A stretch of 32,921 nucleotides of DNA, from positions 1-32,921 of the forward strand of contig CAIYYW010000317.1 in NCBI GenBank assembly GCA_903930515.1. Direction: 5' to 3'. How positions within the stretch are numbered: the first letter of the stretch is position 1; every line of letters starts with the position of its first letter. This DNA is from an uncultured delta proteobacterium. Lineage in GTDB: Bacteria > RBG-13-61-14 > DRUE01. The notes beneath the pieces are model-generated. The model did no database searches. It saw only the letters and a program-made list of their open reading frames with translations, and was not told where the DNA came from. Made by a program: the position numbers and the translations under genes. Shown in pieces: positions 8,375 to 17,545 of the stretch.

Positions 8375-9306
8375 GGGATAAGATGACCAGACATTTGCTG
8401 TCGCTGTTGGACCTGGAGCGGGAAGAAATCTTCAGCCTGATCGCCAGGGCCGGCCGTCTCAAACAGGATTTGAAGCGGGGCAAGACTCATCATCCGCTTC
8501 AAGGAAAAAGCCTGGGGATGATCTTTGAAAAGAAATCCACCCGGACCCGGGTCAGCTTTGAAGTGGGCATCTATCAACTCGGGGCCCAGTCCGTCTATCT
8601 CAGCCCGGAGCAGATGCAACTGGGCCGGGGAGAATCGCTCAAGGACACCGCCCGGGTGCTGAGCCGGTACCTGGACGGGATCATCGCGCGCGGGAACCAT
8701 CATTCCGACCTGGAAGAACTCGCCCGCTGGTCCGACATCCCCGTGATCAACGCCCTCACTGAACTCTATCATCCCTGTCAGGTACTCTCCGACCTCTTTA
8801 CCATCCGCGAAGCCGGAAAGAATTTGGAAAAGATGACCCTCGCCTTTATCGGAGACCCCAATAATGTCTTCAATTCCTGGGTCAACGCCGCCTCCATCAT
8901 CGGCTTTGAACTCAGACTCGCCTCTCCCCCCGGCTTTGATCCAGACCCGAAAGTGATCGCGGCCGCGAAAAAAAACGGGAAGCTGACCCTGAAAACCTTT
9001 CGCGAGCCGAGCCGGGCGGCCAAAGGCGCGGACATCATTTATACCGATGTCTGGGTCAGTATGGGCCAGGAAAAAGAAGCGAAGAAGCGCCGGAAAATTT
9101 TCCAGCCTTACCAGGTCAACCGCGGGCTGGTGAACCAGGCCGGTAAAAAAGCCCTGGTGCTGCACTGCCTGCCCGCGCACCGCGAACAGGAGATCAGCGG
9201 GGAAGTCTTTGAAAGGTTCGCCCCGATCATCTTCACCCAGGCCGAAAACCGGCTCCATTCCCAGAAGGCGATCCTGGAATTACTGATCGCGGAAAAACGC
9301 CGATGA
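8371..9306 (+). CDS. argF: Ornithine carbamoyltransferase
   Basis: Makes citrulline from ornithine and carbamoyl phosphate. The carbamoyl-phosphate loop STRTR (56-60), HPCQ (134-137), the ornithine loop SMGQE (230-234) and HCLPAHR (265-271) are all intact, and 311 residues is normal. The usual GDGNNV segment reads GDPNNVFNS, a mild variant. The SMGQE loop argues for true OTCase rather than an acetylornithine or putrescine relative. The ATG overlaps the argD stop as ATGA. ATG 8383, four codons in, has GAGGGATAAG before it and may be the real start. argG and argH, which often follow, are replaced here by the J-domain/TPR gene. Confidence 0.95.
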   Translation: MRDKMTRHLLSLLDLEREEIFSLIARAGRLKQDLKRGKTHHPLQGKSLGMIFEKKSTRTRVSFEVGIYQLGAQSVYLSPEQMQLGRGESLKDTARVLSRYLDGIIARGNHHSDLEELARWSDIPVINALTELYHPCQVLSDLFTIREAGKNLEKMTLAFIGDPNNVFNSWVNAASIIGFELRLASPPGFDPDPKVIAAAKKNGKLTLKTFREPSRAAKGADIIYTDVWVSMGQEKEAKKRRKIFQPYQVNRGLVNQAGKKALVLHCLPAHREQEISGEVFERFAPIIFTQAENRLHSQKAILELLIAEKRR

Positions 9307-10565
9307 GCGAGCCTCAAAAAATATCGCCGGAAGCCATCCCCCTGCTTTGCGAGGGAGTGAACATCAAAAGCCTGGACATCACTCCGGAAGAGGGATCGAT
9401 TCTGGTCCAGCTCGACGGACAGCTCCGGGTCCGGCACCTGAAAATGATGACCGGACTGGAAGACGACAAGCTTTACGCGATCCTCCAAAACCTCTCCCAA
9501 AAAGGAATCATCATCCTTCACCAGTCCAAGCCCAAACCCGGGGCCGAATTGAAAAAGCCCAGGCTCCTGGCCCGGAATCTGATTGACTTGAAAAATATCC
9601 CCACGGGGCCCCAATTTGAAGAGCTGGTCAACAAGCTGATGGATGCCCTGAACCGGGTGGATTATTTCCAGCTCCTGGGCGTGAGCCAGGACGCGGGCCG
9701 GGACGAAATCAAAAGGGCCTATTACCGCCTTTCCAAGGTCTTCCATCCGGACCGCTATTTCCAGAAGGTGGAACCCGAATTCCGGCTCAAGCTCCAAACC
9801 GTGTTCCAGGGGTTCAGCACCGCTTATTTGGTTTTAAGCAAGGATGACCGGAAAAAGGCCTACCTGGCCCAGATCGCGGAAAAAGGAGTGGAGGCCGCGG
9901 TGGAGGAGTTGAGGATTGATGTGGCGAAAAAGGTCTATACCGGGCCGAAGATGAAGCTGGGGTTGAACGAGGATAAGGAGAAGCAGAAGGACGAGAAGCT
10001 GAAGGGGATAGTGGACAAGATCAAGCAAACCGCCATGGGCGGACAGTTTCAAAAAGCCGAGCGGATCTATCAAATGGCCCTGACGGAAGTATCCAAGAAA
10101 AATTTCAAGTCCGCCCGGACCAACCTCAAGCTGGTATTGCAGCTGAACCCGGCCGGAGGGGAAAAATACCGGGCCGAGCTGGAGCGGATTGACCGGATCG
10201 AGTTGGAGCTGAGGGGCGAGGTCAATTTTGAGGAAGGACGGACCGCGGAAGAATCAGGGGAATACCAGAAGGCCTCCCGCTCCTACGCGGAAGCGCTCCG
10301 GGTTTCCCCGAAAAACCAGAAATACCTTTGCAGCCAGGCAAGGGTTATGGTAAAATACTTGAATAATTTTGAAAAAGGGAGGGCGCTTTTGATTGATCTG
10401 ATTGAACAGGATCAGAAGAAGGCGGATTATTTCTATCTGCTCGGCTTGGCCTACCATGGCTTGGGGCAGAAAAGAGCCGCGGAGGTTCAGTTGGAAAAAG
10501 CTTTGCAATTGGACCCCAAGCATCGTGACGCCCAGAAAGAACTCAAAAATCTGAAAAGGATATAA
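9303..10565 (+). CDS. J-domain protein with C-terminal tetratricopeptide repeats
   Basis: A 420-residue Hsp40-type co-chaperone. Residues 1-100 form a small region resembling a winged-helix/DUF4388-like module ([16 protein letters not shown] am unsure of the family). The J domain follows at about 118-187 with [19 protein letters not shown] and the essential HPD motif (148-150), which stimulates DnaK ATPase. A charged linker (about 195-240) leads into TPR-like helical repeats (about 240-418), including [14 protein letters not shown]. It lacks the Gly/Phe region and zinc fingers of classic DnaJ. The gene overlaps argF by four bases and is 16 bases from dnaK, so it is likely the dedicated partner of that DnaK; the TPRs would select the client. 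Confidence 0.88.
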   Translation: MSEPQKISPEAIPLLCEGVNIKSLDITPEEGSILVQLDGQLRVRHLKMMTGLEDDKLYAILQNLSQKGIIILHQSKPKPGAELKKPRLLARNLIDLKNIPTGPQFEELVNKLMDALNRVDYFQLLGVSQDAGRDEIKRAYYRLSKVFHPDRYFQKVEPEFRLKLQTVFQGFSTAYLVLSKDDRKKAYLAQIAEKGVEAAVEELRIDVAKKVYTGPKMKLGLNEDKEKQKDEKLKGIVDKIKQTAMGGQFQKAERIYQMALTEVSKKNFKSARTNLKLVLQLNPAGGEKYRAELERIDRIELELRGEVNFEEGRTAEESGEYQKASRSYAEALRVSPKNQKYLCSQARVMVKYLNNFEKGRALLIDLIEQDQKKADYFYLLGLAYHGLGQKRAAEVQLEKALQLDPKHRDAQKELKNLKRI

Positions 10566-10570
10566 TATAA

Positions 10571-10576
10571 GGAGGG
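10571..10576 (+). promoter_or_regulatory. Strong ribosome binding site for dnaK
   Basis: GGAGGG lies five bases before ATG 10582. It is one of the better Shine-Dalgarno sequences in this plus-strand unit, where most starts rely on overlaps, so DnaK may be made in excess over the proteins before it. Confidence 0.55.
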
Positions 10577-10581
10577 AAGAA

Positions 10582-12399
10582 ATGGGCAAGACCATCGGGA
10601 TAGATTTAGGCACCACATATTCTTGCGTCGCCGTGCTTGAGAACGGACAGGCCAAGGTGATCCCGAACAAGGGCGGATACCTAACCACCCCTTCGGTGGT
10701 CGCCTTTGACGAGACCGGGAAGAGGCTGGTCGGGCACTTGGCTAAAAGGCAGATGGTGATCAATGCCCGCAACACCGTTTACGCCTCCAAACGCCTGATC
10801 GGACGACGTTACGATTCCCCCGAAGTCAAGAAGGCCAAGGCGATGTATCCCTACGAGATCATTGAAGGCCCCCATAACGATGTGCGGATCCAGGTGAGCG
10901 GACAGGAAATGAGTTTGCCCGAAGTGGAGGCGACCATCCTGCAGGAGATGAGACGGGTGGCCGAGGAATATTTAGGAGAGCCGGTCAAGGAAGCCGTGAT
11001 CACCGTGCCGGCTTATTTCAATGACAACCAGCGCCAGGCCACCAAGGACGCCGGAAAGATCGCCGGCCTGGAAGTGCTCCGGATCATCAACGAGCCAACC
11101 GCAGCCTCCCTCGCTTACGGATACGGCAAAAAACTGGACCAGACCATCGTCGTCTATGACCTGGGCGGGGGAACCTTTGACATCTCCGTCCTGGAAATCA
11201 GCGAGGGGGTCTTTGAAGTGATCAGCACCGCCGGAGACACCTATCTGGGCGGAGACGATTTTGACGACCGGATCATTGACTGGCTCGCGGAAACTTTCCA
11301 GCAACAGGAAAATGTCAACCTGCGCAAAGACCGGATGGCCCTGCAACGGCTCAAGGACGCCGCGGAAAAAGCCAAATGCGACCTGAGCTCCGTGCCCCAG
11401 ACCCAGATCAGCCTCCCCTTCATCGGCACTTCGGACAAAGGCCCGCTCCATCTGGAACTGATCCTGACCCGCGACAAGCTGGAAGAAATCACCGCGGACC
11501 TGGTGGACCGCACCATCGTCATCTGCGAGAAGACCCTGGATGCCGCGGGACTGGGCACCGAGGAAATTGACGAAATCCTCCTGGTCGGAGGACAGACCCG
11601 GATGCCCAAGGTCCAGGAAAAAGTGGCCAAGTTCTTCAAGAAAGCCCCCCGCAAGGGGATCAACCCCGACGAGGCCGTCGCCATCGGAGCCGCCATCCAG
11701 GGGCACGCCCTGACTTCCACCGAGGAAGAGAAGAAGAAGGACGGAGAAGACTTGCTCCTCCTGGATGTCACCCCCTTGAGTCTCGGCATCGCCACCTTCG
11801 GAGGGTTCTTCACCAAGATCATTGAAAAAAACACCCCGATCCCGACTCACGCCGGACATATCTTCACCACCGCCGCGGACAACCAGCGCGCGGTCAAGAT
11901 CATCGTGCTCCAGGGAGAGAGCGAGCGCGCCGCGGAGAACGAGCTGCTCGGAGAGTTTATGCTCACCGGGATCAGGGCGGCCAAACGCGGAGAGCCGGAA
12001 GTGGAAGTCACTTTTGACATTGACTCCGACGGCATCGTCGGGGTGTCCGCCAAAGACCTCAACACCGGACAGCAGCAATCCATCACCGTGACCGCGTCCT
12101 CCGGACTCACCGAGCAGGAAATCCAGTGGATGGTGGACCGGAGCAAGGATTACGAGGTGGAACTGAAGAGCCAGGGAGAGCTGGGAAAAGTCTGCTCCAA
12201 GCTGGAAAGCGAGTTGGGCAAGATTGAAAAAGCATTGAAGGAACAGAAAGCCCAACTCCCGGCCGGCCTGGAAAAGGAAACGAAAAAATTTATCGAGCGG
12301 GCTCGAAGGATCATTGAATTCGGAGACCTGGAAGAGATCAAGAAGCTGATCACCCAGGCCCCCGCCGTGGGCGAGCGCGTAAAAAAACCCTCCCCATAA
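10582..12399 (+). CDS. dnaK: Hsp70 chaperone DnaK (short C-terminus)
   Basis: ATP-dependent chaperone of 605 residues. The ATPase domain has GIDLGTTYS (6-14), [40 protein letters not shown] and [12 protein letters not shown]. The substrate-binding domain is complete ([27 protein letters not shown]). The helical lid ends early at VKKPSP, without the acidic EEVD/EEVK-like tail, and the protein is about 30 residues shorter than E. coli DnaK. No grpE or classic dnaJ is nearby; the partner appears to be the J-domain/TPR protein upstream. It may therefore be a specialised paralogue rather than the housekeeping copy. The last 50 bases overlap the 3' end of the convergent YfhO-like gene. Confidence 0.95.
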   Translation: MGKTIGIDLGTTYSCVAVLENGQAKVIPNKGGYLTTPSVVAFDETGKRLVGHLAKRQMVINARNTVYASKRLIGRRYDSPEVKKAKAMYPYEIIEGPHNDVRIQVSGQEMSLPEVEATILQEMRRVAEEYLGEPVKEAVITVPAYFNDNQRQATKDAGKIAGLEVLRIINEPTAASLAYGYGKKLDQTIVVYDLGGGTFDISVLEISEGVFEVISTAGDTYLGGDDFDDRIIDWLAETFQQQENVNLRKDRMALQRLKDAAEKAKCDLSSVPQTQISLPFIGTSDKGPLHLELILTRDKLEEITADLVDRTIVICEKTLDAAGLGTEEIDEILLVGGQTRMPKVQEKVAKFFKKAPRKGINPDEAVAIGAAIQGHALTSTEEEKKKDGEDLLLLDVTPLSLGIATFGGFFTKIIEKNTPIPTHAGHIFTTAADNQRAVKIIVLQGESERAAENELLGEFMLTGIRAAKRGEPEVEVTFDIDSDGIVGVSAKDLNTGQQQSITVTASSGLTEQEIQWMVDRSKDYEVELKSQGELGKVCSKLESELGKIEKALKEQKAQLPAGLEKETKKFIERARRIIEFGDLEEIKKLITQAPAVGERVKKPSP

Positions 12400-14644
12400 C
12401 CAGGATCAAAAACAACGCCGACCCGAGGCTGGCATAAAGACCCAGCCGGAACCCGTAAGGCCGGTAGCTGAGCCGGAGCCGGTGCCATCCCGGATCCAGC
12501 AACACCCCCCGCAAAAGATAGTCCGTAAGATAGATCCTCCGTTCCGATCCGTCCAACTCCGCGCGCCAGCCCGGAAAATATTGCTCGCTGAAAACCGCCA
12601 GCGCCGGCCCGGAGGAGCGATAATTTAAAATGATCCGGGAGCGTCCCAATTCCAATTTGAATTCCTCCGGCCGGGCCAGATCGGGCCCGCCCGCCAAAGC
12701 CTCACCGGTTTCTATCACCGCCTCTTCTTCAAAATCCTTGATCCGCAAAATCTTTTCAAAACTGTCTTGCCCGCCCAGGCTGAGCGAATATTTCTTCGGA
12801 AAGAAAACCCGGCCCAGCGACCCTGGAATCGGCTTCACATAAATCGGATCCCCATATAGCGCGGTGTGGGTATATAAACTCTTCAGCCCGGACTTGCCCT
12901 TCATCCAGTACCCGGCCGGACTTTCCTCGGTCGGTCCCGGCCCGGACTTTTTGATGAAAAACTTCCCGGAGAGAATTCGGGACACCGGCAAATCAAACGC
13001 GCCCTCTTTCAGCCGGAGCGAATGATACGCCAGAAAATCAGTCAGCAACTGAGCCTCACTCTTCTGTTGGTTGAGATACCGGGACAGCCGGACCAGCCGC
13101 TCCGGGATCAGCGCGTCATTGATCCCGGAATCGTAAAGCGGCACGGTCAGCATCTGGGGAGGCATCCACACCTCCGGCTCCGCCGAGAACCGGGCTTCCG
13201 GATGCTCTTTTGCCAGCTGCTGAAAATTATTGAGCTCAGCCTTCTCAGGATTGATCCAGAAGGAAGGCCGATCAACCAGATGATGCCACACCATCGGCTC
13301 CACCAGGATCAAGCCCGCCAGAGCCATCGCCTTTAACCATCTGGATTTGATGATCAGAACCGCGAGCAAAAGCAAAAAACCGGAAAACAAAAATGAGCAG
13401 GCTGACCAGAGGCGCAAATCCGGGAAGGAGATAAAGCTGTAAATAAACCCGCTCGCCAGAATCAAAAAGCAGAGCATCCCCGGCATAAAAATCTTCAGCT
13501 TGCCTTCGGCTTTGCCCAGGATTTCAATTCCAAATCCCGCCACTACGACGATGCTGAAGCTGATTGCCGGCTGAAGATATTTAAGCCAGCCCAGCCGGTT
13601 CAATCCCGGAAGATGCGCGATCAAGCTGAACCCCGGCAGACCATAGGCAATCCCCAATCCGAAAATCGCCGCCAAACTGAAAAAGCAAATATTGAAATGC
13701 GCGAGCGGCTTCAGCCGCGATCTATTACTGAGCGCGATCAAGCAGAGAAAAAATATCACGCTTCCAATCCACGGAAAAATCCGCTGGATCGGAATCGGCG
13801 CCTGGTTCGCCGGCCCGAAAAGCCCGGGCGCCAGAATGCTCGCCAGAGTCTTCATCTCCAGATGCTGAAACGCCGCTCCCGCGGAATGATAGGTCCAGCT
13901 CTGCGGAATCGCCTCCAGAAACGACAAAAGCTGGAGCGCGCAAAGCAGGATCGCGAAAGAAAAAATCGCCGATAAAACCGCTCCGGTTTTACGAAGTCTC
14001 CCCACCCTCCAGGCTTTTAACAATGCATACAGGAAAATAAATCCCAGGATAAAGATCGCCGCGTCCGGCTGGCCGCCTAACAGGATCAAAACCAGGGCCA
14101 ATCCCAAAAGAAGAAAGTTCCCCCGGCTCCGCTTCTCCACCAGCCGATCCATCGCCAGCAAGCCATAAGGGATTAACAGATCCAGCGGCAGATGCTGATT
14201 ATTCAGATACTGAACCAGATACCCGCACAGCATATAGCCAGCCCCGCAAATAAATGCCGCGGAATCAGAAAGCCCCAGCCTCCTCCCGAAAAACCAGCCG
14301 CCCATCCCCGCCAAAACCAGTTCCCCTAAAATCAGCGGGACCGCAGCCATCCGCACGGGCAAGAAATAAAAAATCCACCGGAACGGAGAAAAAACCGCCT
14401 GCTGATAGTTGCCCAGAAACGGCTCGCCCAAGCCGCTGTAAGGGTTCCAGAGCGGGAACTCCCCGGCAAAAATGCTCAGCCGGAAAAACGCCCGCCAGTT
14501 ATAGGACAGCAGCCACGGATTCGGGTCGCGCACCCCCTGGAAGAAAAGTTGGTCCGGATGGAATAGCTTGGGGACAAGCAGGATCAGACCGAAGCCGGTC
14601 AGGATCAGTAAAACATAAAAAGACTTTTTGCCGGAACTGTCCAC
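12350..14644 (-). CDS. YfhO-like polytopic membrane protein
   Basis: A 764-residue protein with many hydrophobic segments between about 8 and 470, a hydrophilic C-terminal region (about 475-730) and a last membrane segment (about 737-755). The first loop has [20 protein letters not shown] and [10 protein letters not shown], typical of the YfhO family (PF09586), which resembles GT-C glycosyltransferases. YfhO in Gram-positives helps glycosylate lipoteichoic acid; the role here is unknown but is probably transfer of a lipid-linked sugar outside the membrane. The start is GTG, about nine bases after the predicted transcription start. The gene lies 47 bases downstream of the FMN-binding gene. Its last 17 codons lie opposite dnaK. 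Confidence 0.8.
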   Translation of the reverse strand: MDSSGKKSFYVLLILTGFGLILLVPKLFHPDQLFFQGVRDPNPWLLSYNWRAFFRLSIFAGEFPLWNPYSGLGEPFLGNYQQAVFSPFRWIFYFLPVRMAAVPLILGELVLAGMGGWFFGRRLGLSDSAAFICGAGYMLCGYLVQYLNNQHLPLDLLIPYGLLAMDRLVEKRSRGNFLLLGLALVLILLGGQPDAAIFILGFIFLYALLKAWRVGRLRKTGAVLSAIFSFAILLCALQLLSFLEAIPQSWTYHSAGAAFQHLEMKTLASILAPGLFGPANQAPIPIQRIFPWIGSVIFFLCLIALSNRSRLKPLAHFNICFFSLAAIFGLGIAYGLPGFSLIAHLPGLNRLGWLKYLQPAISFSIVVVAGFGIEILGKAEGKLKIFMPGMLCFLILASGFIYSFISFPDLRLWSACSFLFSGFLLLLAVLIIKSRWLKAMALAGLILVEPMVWHHLVDRPSFWINPEKAELNNFQQLAKEHPEARFSAEPEVWMPPQMLTVPLYDSGINDALIPERLVRLSRYLNQQKSEAQLLTDFLAYHSLRLKEGAFDLPVSRILSGKFFIKKSGPGPTEESPAGYWMKGKSGLKSLYTHTALYGDPIYVKPIPGSLGRVFFPKKYSLSLGGQDSFEKILRIKDFEEEAVIETGEALAGGPDLARPEEFKLELGRSRIILNYRSSGPALAVFSEQYFPGWRAELDGSERRIYLTDYLLRGVLLDPGWHRLRLSYRPYGFRLGLYASLGSALFLILVMGRVFLRARPRRGPG

Positions 14645-14659
14645 CCTTATTTAGAAAAC

Positions 14660-14668
14660 ATTATATCA
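14660..14668 (-). promoter_or_regulatory. Extended -10 promoter before the YfhO-like gene
   Basis: Read on the minus strand this is TGATATAAT, the same nine bases as at 213-221. No clear -35 is present. Transcription would start near 14653, leaving about nine bases before GTG 14644, in the short gap after the FMN-binding gene. The YfhO-like gene therefore probably has its own promoter. Confidence 0.5.
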
Positions 14669-14691
14669 TTCCGGTCCGGTTCCGGCGAAAT

Positions 14692-15360
14692 TCAATTCGG
14701 CTTCTTGCTCGCGGTGGCTTTCTTTTTCAAATCCTCTTTCGCTTTCTGGTAAAATTCCAAAATCTCCTTCACCGCGCCGGTCACCGCGCCGGAACTATAA
14801 CTCGCGCCGCTGATCGCCCGGATATCTCCGCCGTCCTTCTCCAGCATCCATTTCGCGTTCGTCAGGCTCTTCTTTAAAAACTGCCGCTGGAATTCGTCCC
14901 CCCCGATCTTCCCGCCCAGTTGCGGCGTCTCGCTATTGCTCAGGATATCCATTCCCGCGATCTCGCCCTCCGGCGTGATCCCCAGCATCAATTTGATCGG
15001 CCCATGGAAACCCTTGCCCGTGGTCCACACGATCGCGAACCCGATCAGCGCTCCTTTTTTCTTCACCGGATACGCCTGGCAACCCTTCCCCGTTTCATAT
15101 TCGCACTTCTGCGCCAAAGTCTTGTCCGATAAATCATCCGCGAAGACTGCCTCCGCCTTCGGCTTATTGTCAAAATCCGGAAACGCCTTCTTGATGCTCT
15201 TCTCGAGGTCCGGCTCCGGAGCTTTCGGCTCGCCCGCGGCGCTCCCGCTGGTCGGCTTGGTATCCTTCTGCTCGGTCTGTCCGATCCCTGTTCCGGAAAC
15301 GAAAAGCGCCAGCGCCAAAACCATCGCCCCAAAAAATATCTTCCCGAATTCCCTTTTCAT
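14692..15360 (-). CDS. Exported FMN-binding domain protein, RnfG/NqrC-like
   Basis: The 222-residue protein has an N-terminal hydrophobic segment (about 8-28: a signal peptide or membrane anchor), a Pro/Ser-rich linker, then an FMN-binding domain (PF04205) as in RnfG and NqrC. Marks are SETPQLGGKI and the flavinylation-type sequence D-x-x-AISGASYSS. In RnfG/NqrC the FMN is covalently attached by ApbE to Thr of SGAT; here that position is Ser (SGAS), which some ApbE substrates use. No other rnf, nqr or apbE gene is in the window, so this is a stand-alone periplasmic electron carrier or subunit. GGCAGGGAAG precedes the ATG. A weak promoter (TTGAAA at 15409-15404, TTTAAG at 15388-15383, spacer 15) may serve it. 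Confidence 0.85.
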   Translation of the reverse strand: MKREFGKIFFGAMVLALALFVSGTGIGQTEQKDTKPTSGSAAGEPKAPEPDLEKSIKKAFPDFDNKPKAEAVFADDLSDKTLAQKCEYETGKGCQAYPVKKKGALIGFAIVWTTGKGFHGPIKLMLGITPEGEIAGMDILSNSETPQLGGKIGGDEFQRQFLKKSLTNAKWMLEKDGGDIRAISGASYSSGAVTGAVKEILEFYQKAKEDLKKKATASKKPN

Positions 15361-15465
15361 CTTCCCTGCCTCCCGCTCCCACCTTAAATCATTCCCCCCA
15401 ATTTTTCAACTTGCGGCGCGCGCAACTTCGGGCGCGATCAGGCAAGAGAACGCCGGCAAATCTAT

Positions 15466-15494
15466 TTGCCAGAACCAATGCTTCATTGTAGGAT
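15466..15494 (+). promoter_or_regulatory. Sigma70-type promoter for the kinase operon
   Basis: TTGCCA (15466-15471) and TAGGAT (15489-15494) are separated by 17 bases. Transcription would begin about 15501, only about five bases before ATG 15506, so the kinase message is close to leaderless. The FMN-binding gene is divergent, 145 bases away. Confidence 0.5.
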
Positions 15495-15505
15495 AAAAGA
15501 GCAAG

Positions 15506-16627
15506 ATGGAGCCGGAAAAAATACCGAAGAGTTTCGGCCGCTACCAGGTGCTGGGGGTGCTGGGCCGGGGATCAATGGGCGTGGTTTACAAGGCCAAGGA
15601 CCCGGTGATCGGGAGACTGGTCGCGGTCAAAGCCATCCCGGAGACGCTCGGGCTGGAGACCGGGAAGGAGCAGGAATATATCCGGCGACTGTTGCAGGAA
15701 GCGAAAGCCGCGGGGAGTCTTCAGCATCCCAACATCGTGACCCTCTACGACGCGGGCGAGGCCGAGTTGGGACCGTTCATCGCCATGGAATATCTGGACG
15801 GGGTCACCCTCAAGGAAATTCTTTCCAGCGGAAAAAAATTGTCCTTGCCCCAACTGACCGAGATCGTGCGGCAGGTGGGGGAAGGTTTGGATTACGCGGC
15901 CCAGCGCGGAATCGTCCATCGCGACATCAAGCCGGCGAACCTGATGGTCGTGGAAGGGAACCTGGTGAAGATCATGGACTTGGGCATCGCAAGACTCCCC
16001 TTCTCCGACCTGACCCGCGAGGGACGGCTGGTGGGCTCTCCCAGTTATATGTCGCCGGAACAGCTCAAGGGCGAGAAGCTGGACGGCCGGAGCGACTTGT
16101 TCAGCCTGGCGGTGGTGACCTATCAGGCCGCGACCGGCAAGAAGCCTTTTCCGGGGAATAATATCCAGGAGATTTGCTACCGGATCATCAACCACGATTT
16201 CATTCCGGCCGGCCGGCTGGAGCCGAGCCTGTCCGAGGGGTTTGACCGGTTTATGATCCAGGCGCTGGCCAAGAACCGCGACCAGCGGTTTAAGAGCGGG
16301 AAAGAAATGTTTGAGTCCCTGCGCAAGTTGCTGCTGGACAAGGAAGATACCCGGGTCAGCGAGGACGATCAGGAACCGGAGCCGGGCAAGGAGAAGGAGA
16401 TTCCGGCCACCGTGATCAAAAGCGAGCCGGTGGCTTATGAAGAAAGCTCTTCCTTTTCCTCCGGGTCGGACTCGGCGATTGACGATATTTTCCGGGACCT
16501 GACCCTGACCCACCGGAGCCTGAGGCTGACTCCGGAAAAGGAAAACAAAACCTGGCAGATCGTGATGGGCCTGATCGCGGGATTGGCCGTGATCGGGATC
16601 GTGGTCTGGTATTTAATTCGGGGGTAA
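15506..16627 (+). CDS. Hanks-type serine/threonine protein kinase with C-terminal membrane anchor
   Basis: The kinase domain spans about 13-275: Gly-rich loop LGRGSMGVVY (19-28), ATP lysine K42 (VAVKAI), helix-C Glu E65, catalytic loop VHRDIKPANL with D140, metal-binding DLG (158-160, in place of DFG), and activation-segment end GSPSYMSPEQL (177-187). All catalytic residues are present, so it should be active. A low-complexity acidic linker (about 280-345) leads to one membrane segment (about 351-370) and a two-residue tail. With the kinase N-terminal and almost nothing beyond the membrane, it lacks the external PASTA or other sensor common in such kinases. The next gene begins four bases downstream and encodes a double-FHA protein, the natural phosphothreonine reader. 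Confidence 0.93.
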   Translation: MEPEKIPKSFGRYQVLGVLGRGSMGVVYKAKDPVIGRLVAVKAIPETLGLETGKEQEYIRRLLQEAKAAGSLQHPNIVTLYDAGEAELGPFIAMEYLDGVTLKEILSSGKKLSLPQLTEIVRQVGEGLDYAAQRGIVHRDIKPANLMVVEGNLVKIMDLGIARLPFSDLTREGRLVGSPSYMSPEQLKGEKLDGRSDLFSLAVVTYQAATGKKPFPGNNIQEICYRIINHDFIPAGRLEPSLSEGFDRFMIQALAKNRDQRFKSGKEMFESLRKLLLDKEDTRVSEDDQEPEPGKEKEIPATVIKSEPVAYEESSSFSSGSDSAIDDIFRDLTLTHRSLRLTPEKENKTWQIVMGLIAGLAVIGIVVWYLIRG

Positions 16628-16630
16628 GAG

Positions 16631-17545
16631 ATGATTGTCAAATGTCCGGGGTGCGCCTCGCGCTTGAGTCTGGGGGAGGATTTGTTCGCGGAAAAGGTGG
16701 TGGTGCGCTGCCCGGAATGTCTCCAGGTTTTCATCGTCCGTCCGGACGAGGCGATCAAGGGAAGCGAGTCCGCGGGCGAGGCCACCCTTTTGATCAGCGA
16801 CAAACCGCCCGCGAAAAAAGCGGATGTGCTCTGGCATAACCACTCTCCCAGCGTGACCATCATTCGCGGGCCGGACCAGGGCATTCATCTCAAAATCAAG
16901 AAGGACGAGTTGGTTGCCGGCCGGGAGGAAGCGGATTTAATTTTGAGCGATCCCGCGATCAGCCGGTGGCATTTCCGGATTTTCCGGAAGAATAACCGGC
17001 AATGGCTTGAAGACCTGGGCAGTCGCAACGGGACTTTCCTCAATAAGAAAAGGACCCAGGCCGCGGAGCTGAATCATCTGGACGAAATTGAATTGGGCCA
17101 GACCCTGATCGTTTACAGCGAATACGGTCAGCGGGAGGAAGTGAAAGTCGCGGATTTGAGTTTGGAAGTGGACAAGCTGAGGGACGAGACCAAGTCCGGG
17201 TCCAAGGCTCCGGAAGCGGAATTGCCCAAGGGCCGGGATTTTTATCTGGAACTGATGAATCAACCGGGACGGGCGCGCAGCGTCAAAATCACGCGCTCTC
17301 CAATGGTGCTGGGCCGGGGCGACGAGGCGGACTTGAAATTGGAGGACGAGGAAGTTTCCCGCAAGCACGCGGTGATTGAAATTTACAGCCGGGACAATGC
17401 CTATCTTTCCGATCTGGCCAGCGCCAACGGCACCTTCCTGAACGGGGTTCGGATCCGCTCAATGAAACTCAGGCACGGAGACAAAATCCGGATCGGGGCG
17501 ACCATTCTGAGTTTCGTGATCAAGGACCTTTTGGATGAAGGCTGA
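16631..17545 (+). CDS. Zinc-ribbon protein with two FHA domains
   Basis: The 304-residue protein starts with an MJ0042-type zinc ribbon (C5-x2-C8, C27-x2-C30). Two FHA domains follow. The first (about 75-160) has G97-R98, S111-x2-H114 and N133 in LGSRNGTFLN. The second (about 218-298) has G228-R229, S243-x2-H246 and N266 in ASANGTFLNG. These are the residues that bind phosphothreonine, so both domains look competent. A hydrophilic linker (about 165-205) could be a phosphorylation target. No catalytic domain is seen, so it is probably an adaptor. It sits four bases after the Ser/Thr kinase gene and overlaps the MeaB gene by 11 bases, linking kinase signalling to that GTPase. Confidence 0.9.
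   Translation: MIVKCPGCASRLSLGEDLFAEKVVVRCPECLQVFIVRPDEAIKGSESAGEATLLISDKPPAKKADVLWHNHSPSVTIIRGPDQGIHLKIKKDELVAGREEADLILSDPAISRWHFRIFRKNNRQWLEDLGSRNGTFLNKKRTQAAELNHLDEIELGQTLIVYSEYGQREEVKVADLSLEVDKLRDETKSGSKAPEAELPKGRDFYLELMNQPGRARSVKITRSPMVLGRGDEADLKLEDEEVSRKHAVIEIYSRDNAYLSDLASANGTFLNGVRIRSMKLRHGDKIRIGATILSFVIKDLLDEG

Noticed and set aside
10561-10566. TATAAT immediately before dnaK, as a heat-shock or sigma70 promoter.
   Set aside because: It overlaps the stop codon of the J-domain gene, and there is no -35-like sequence 15-19 bases upstream.
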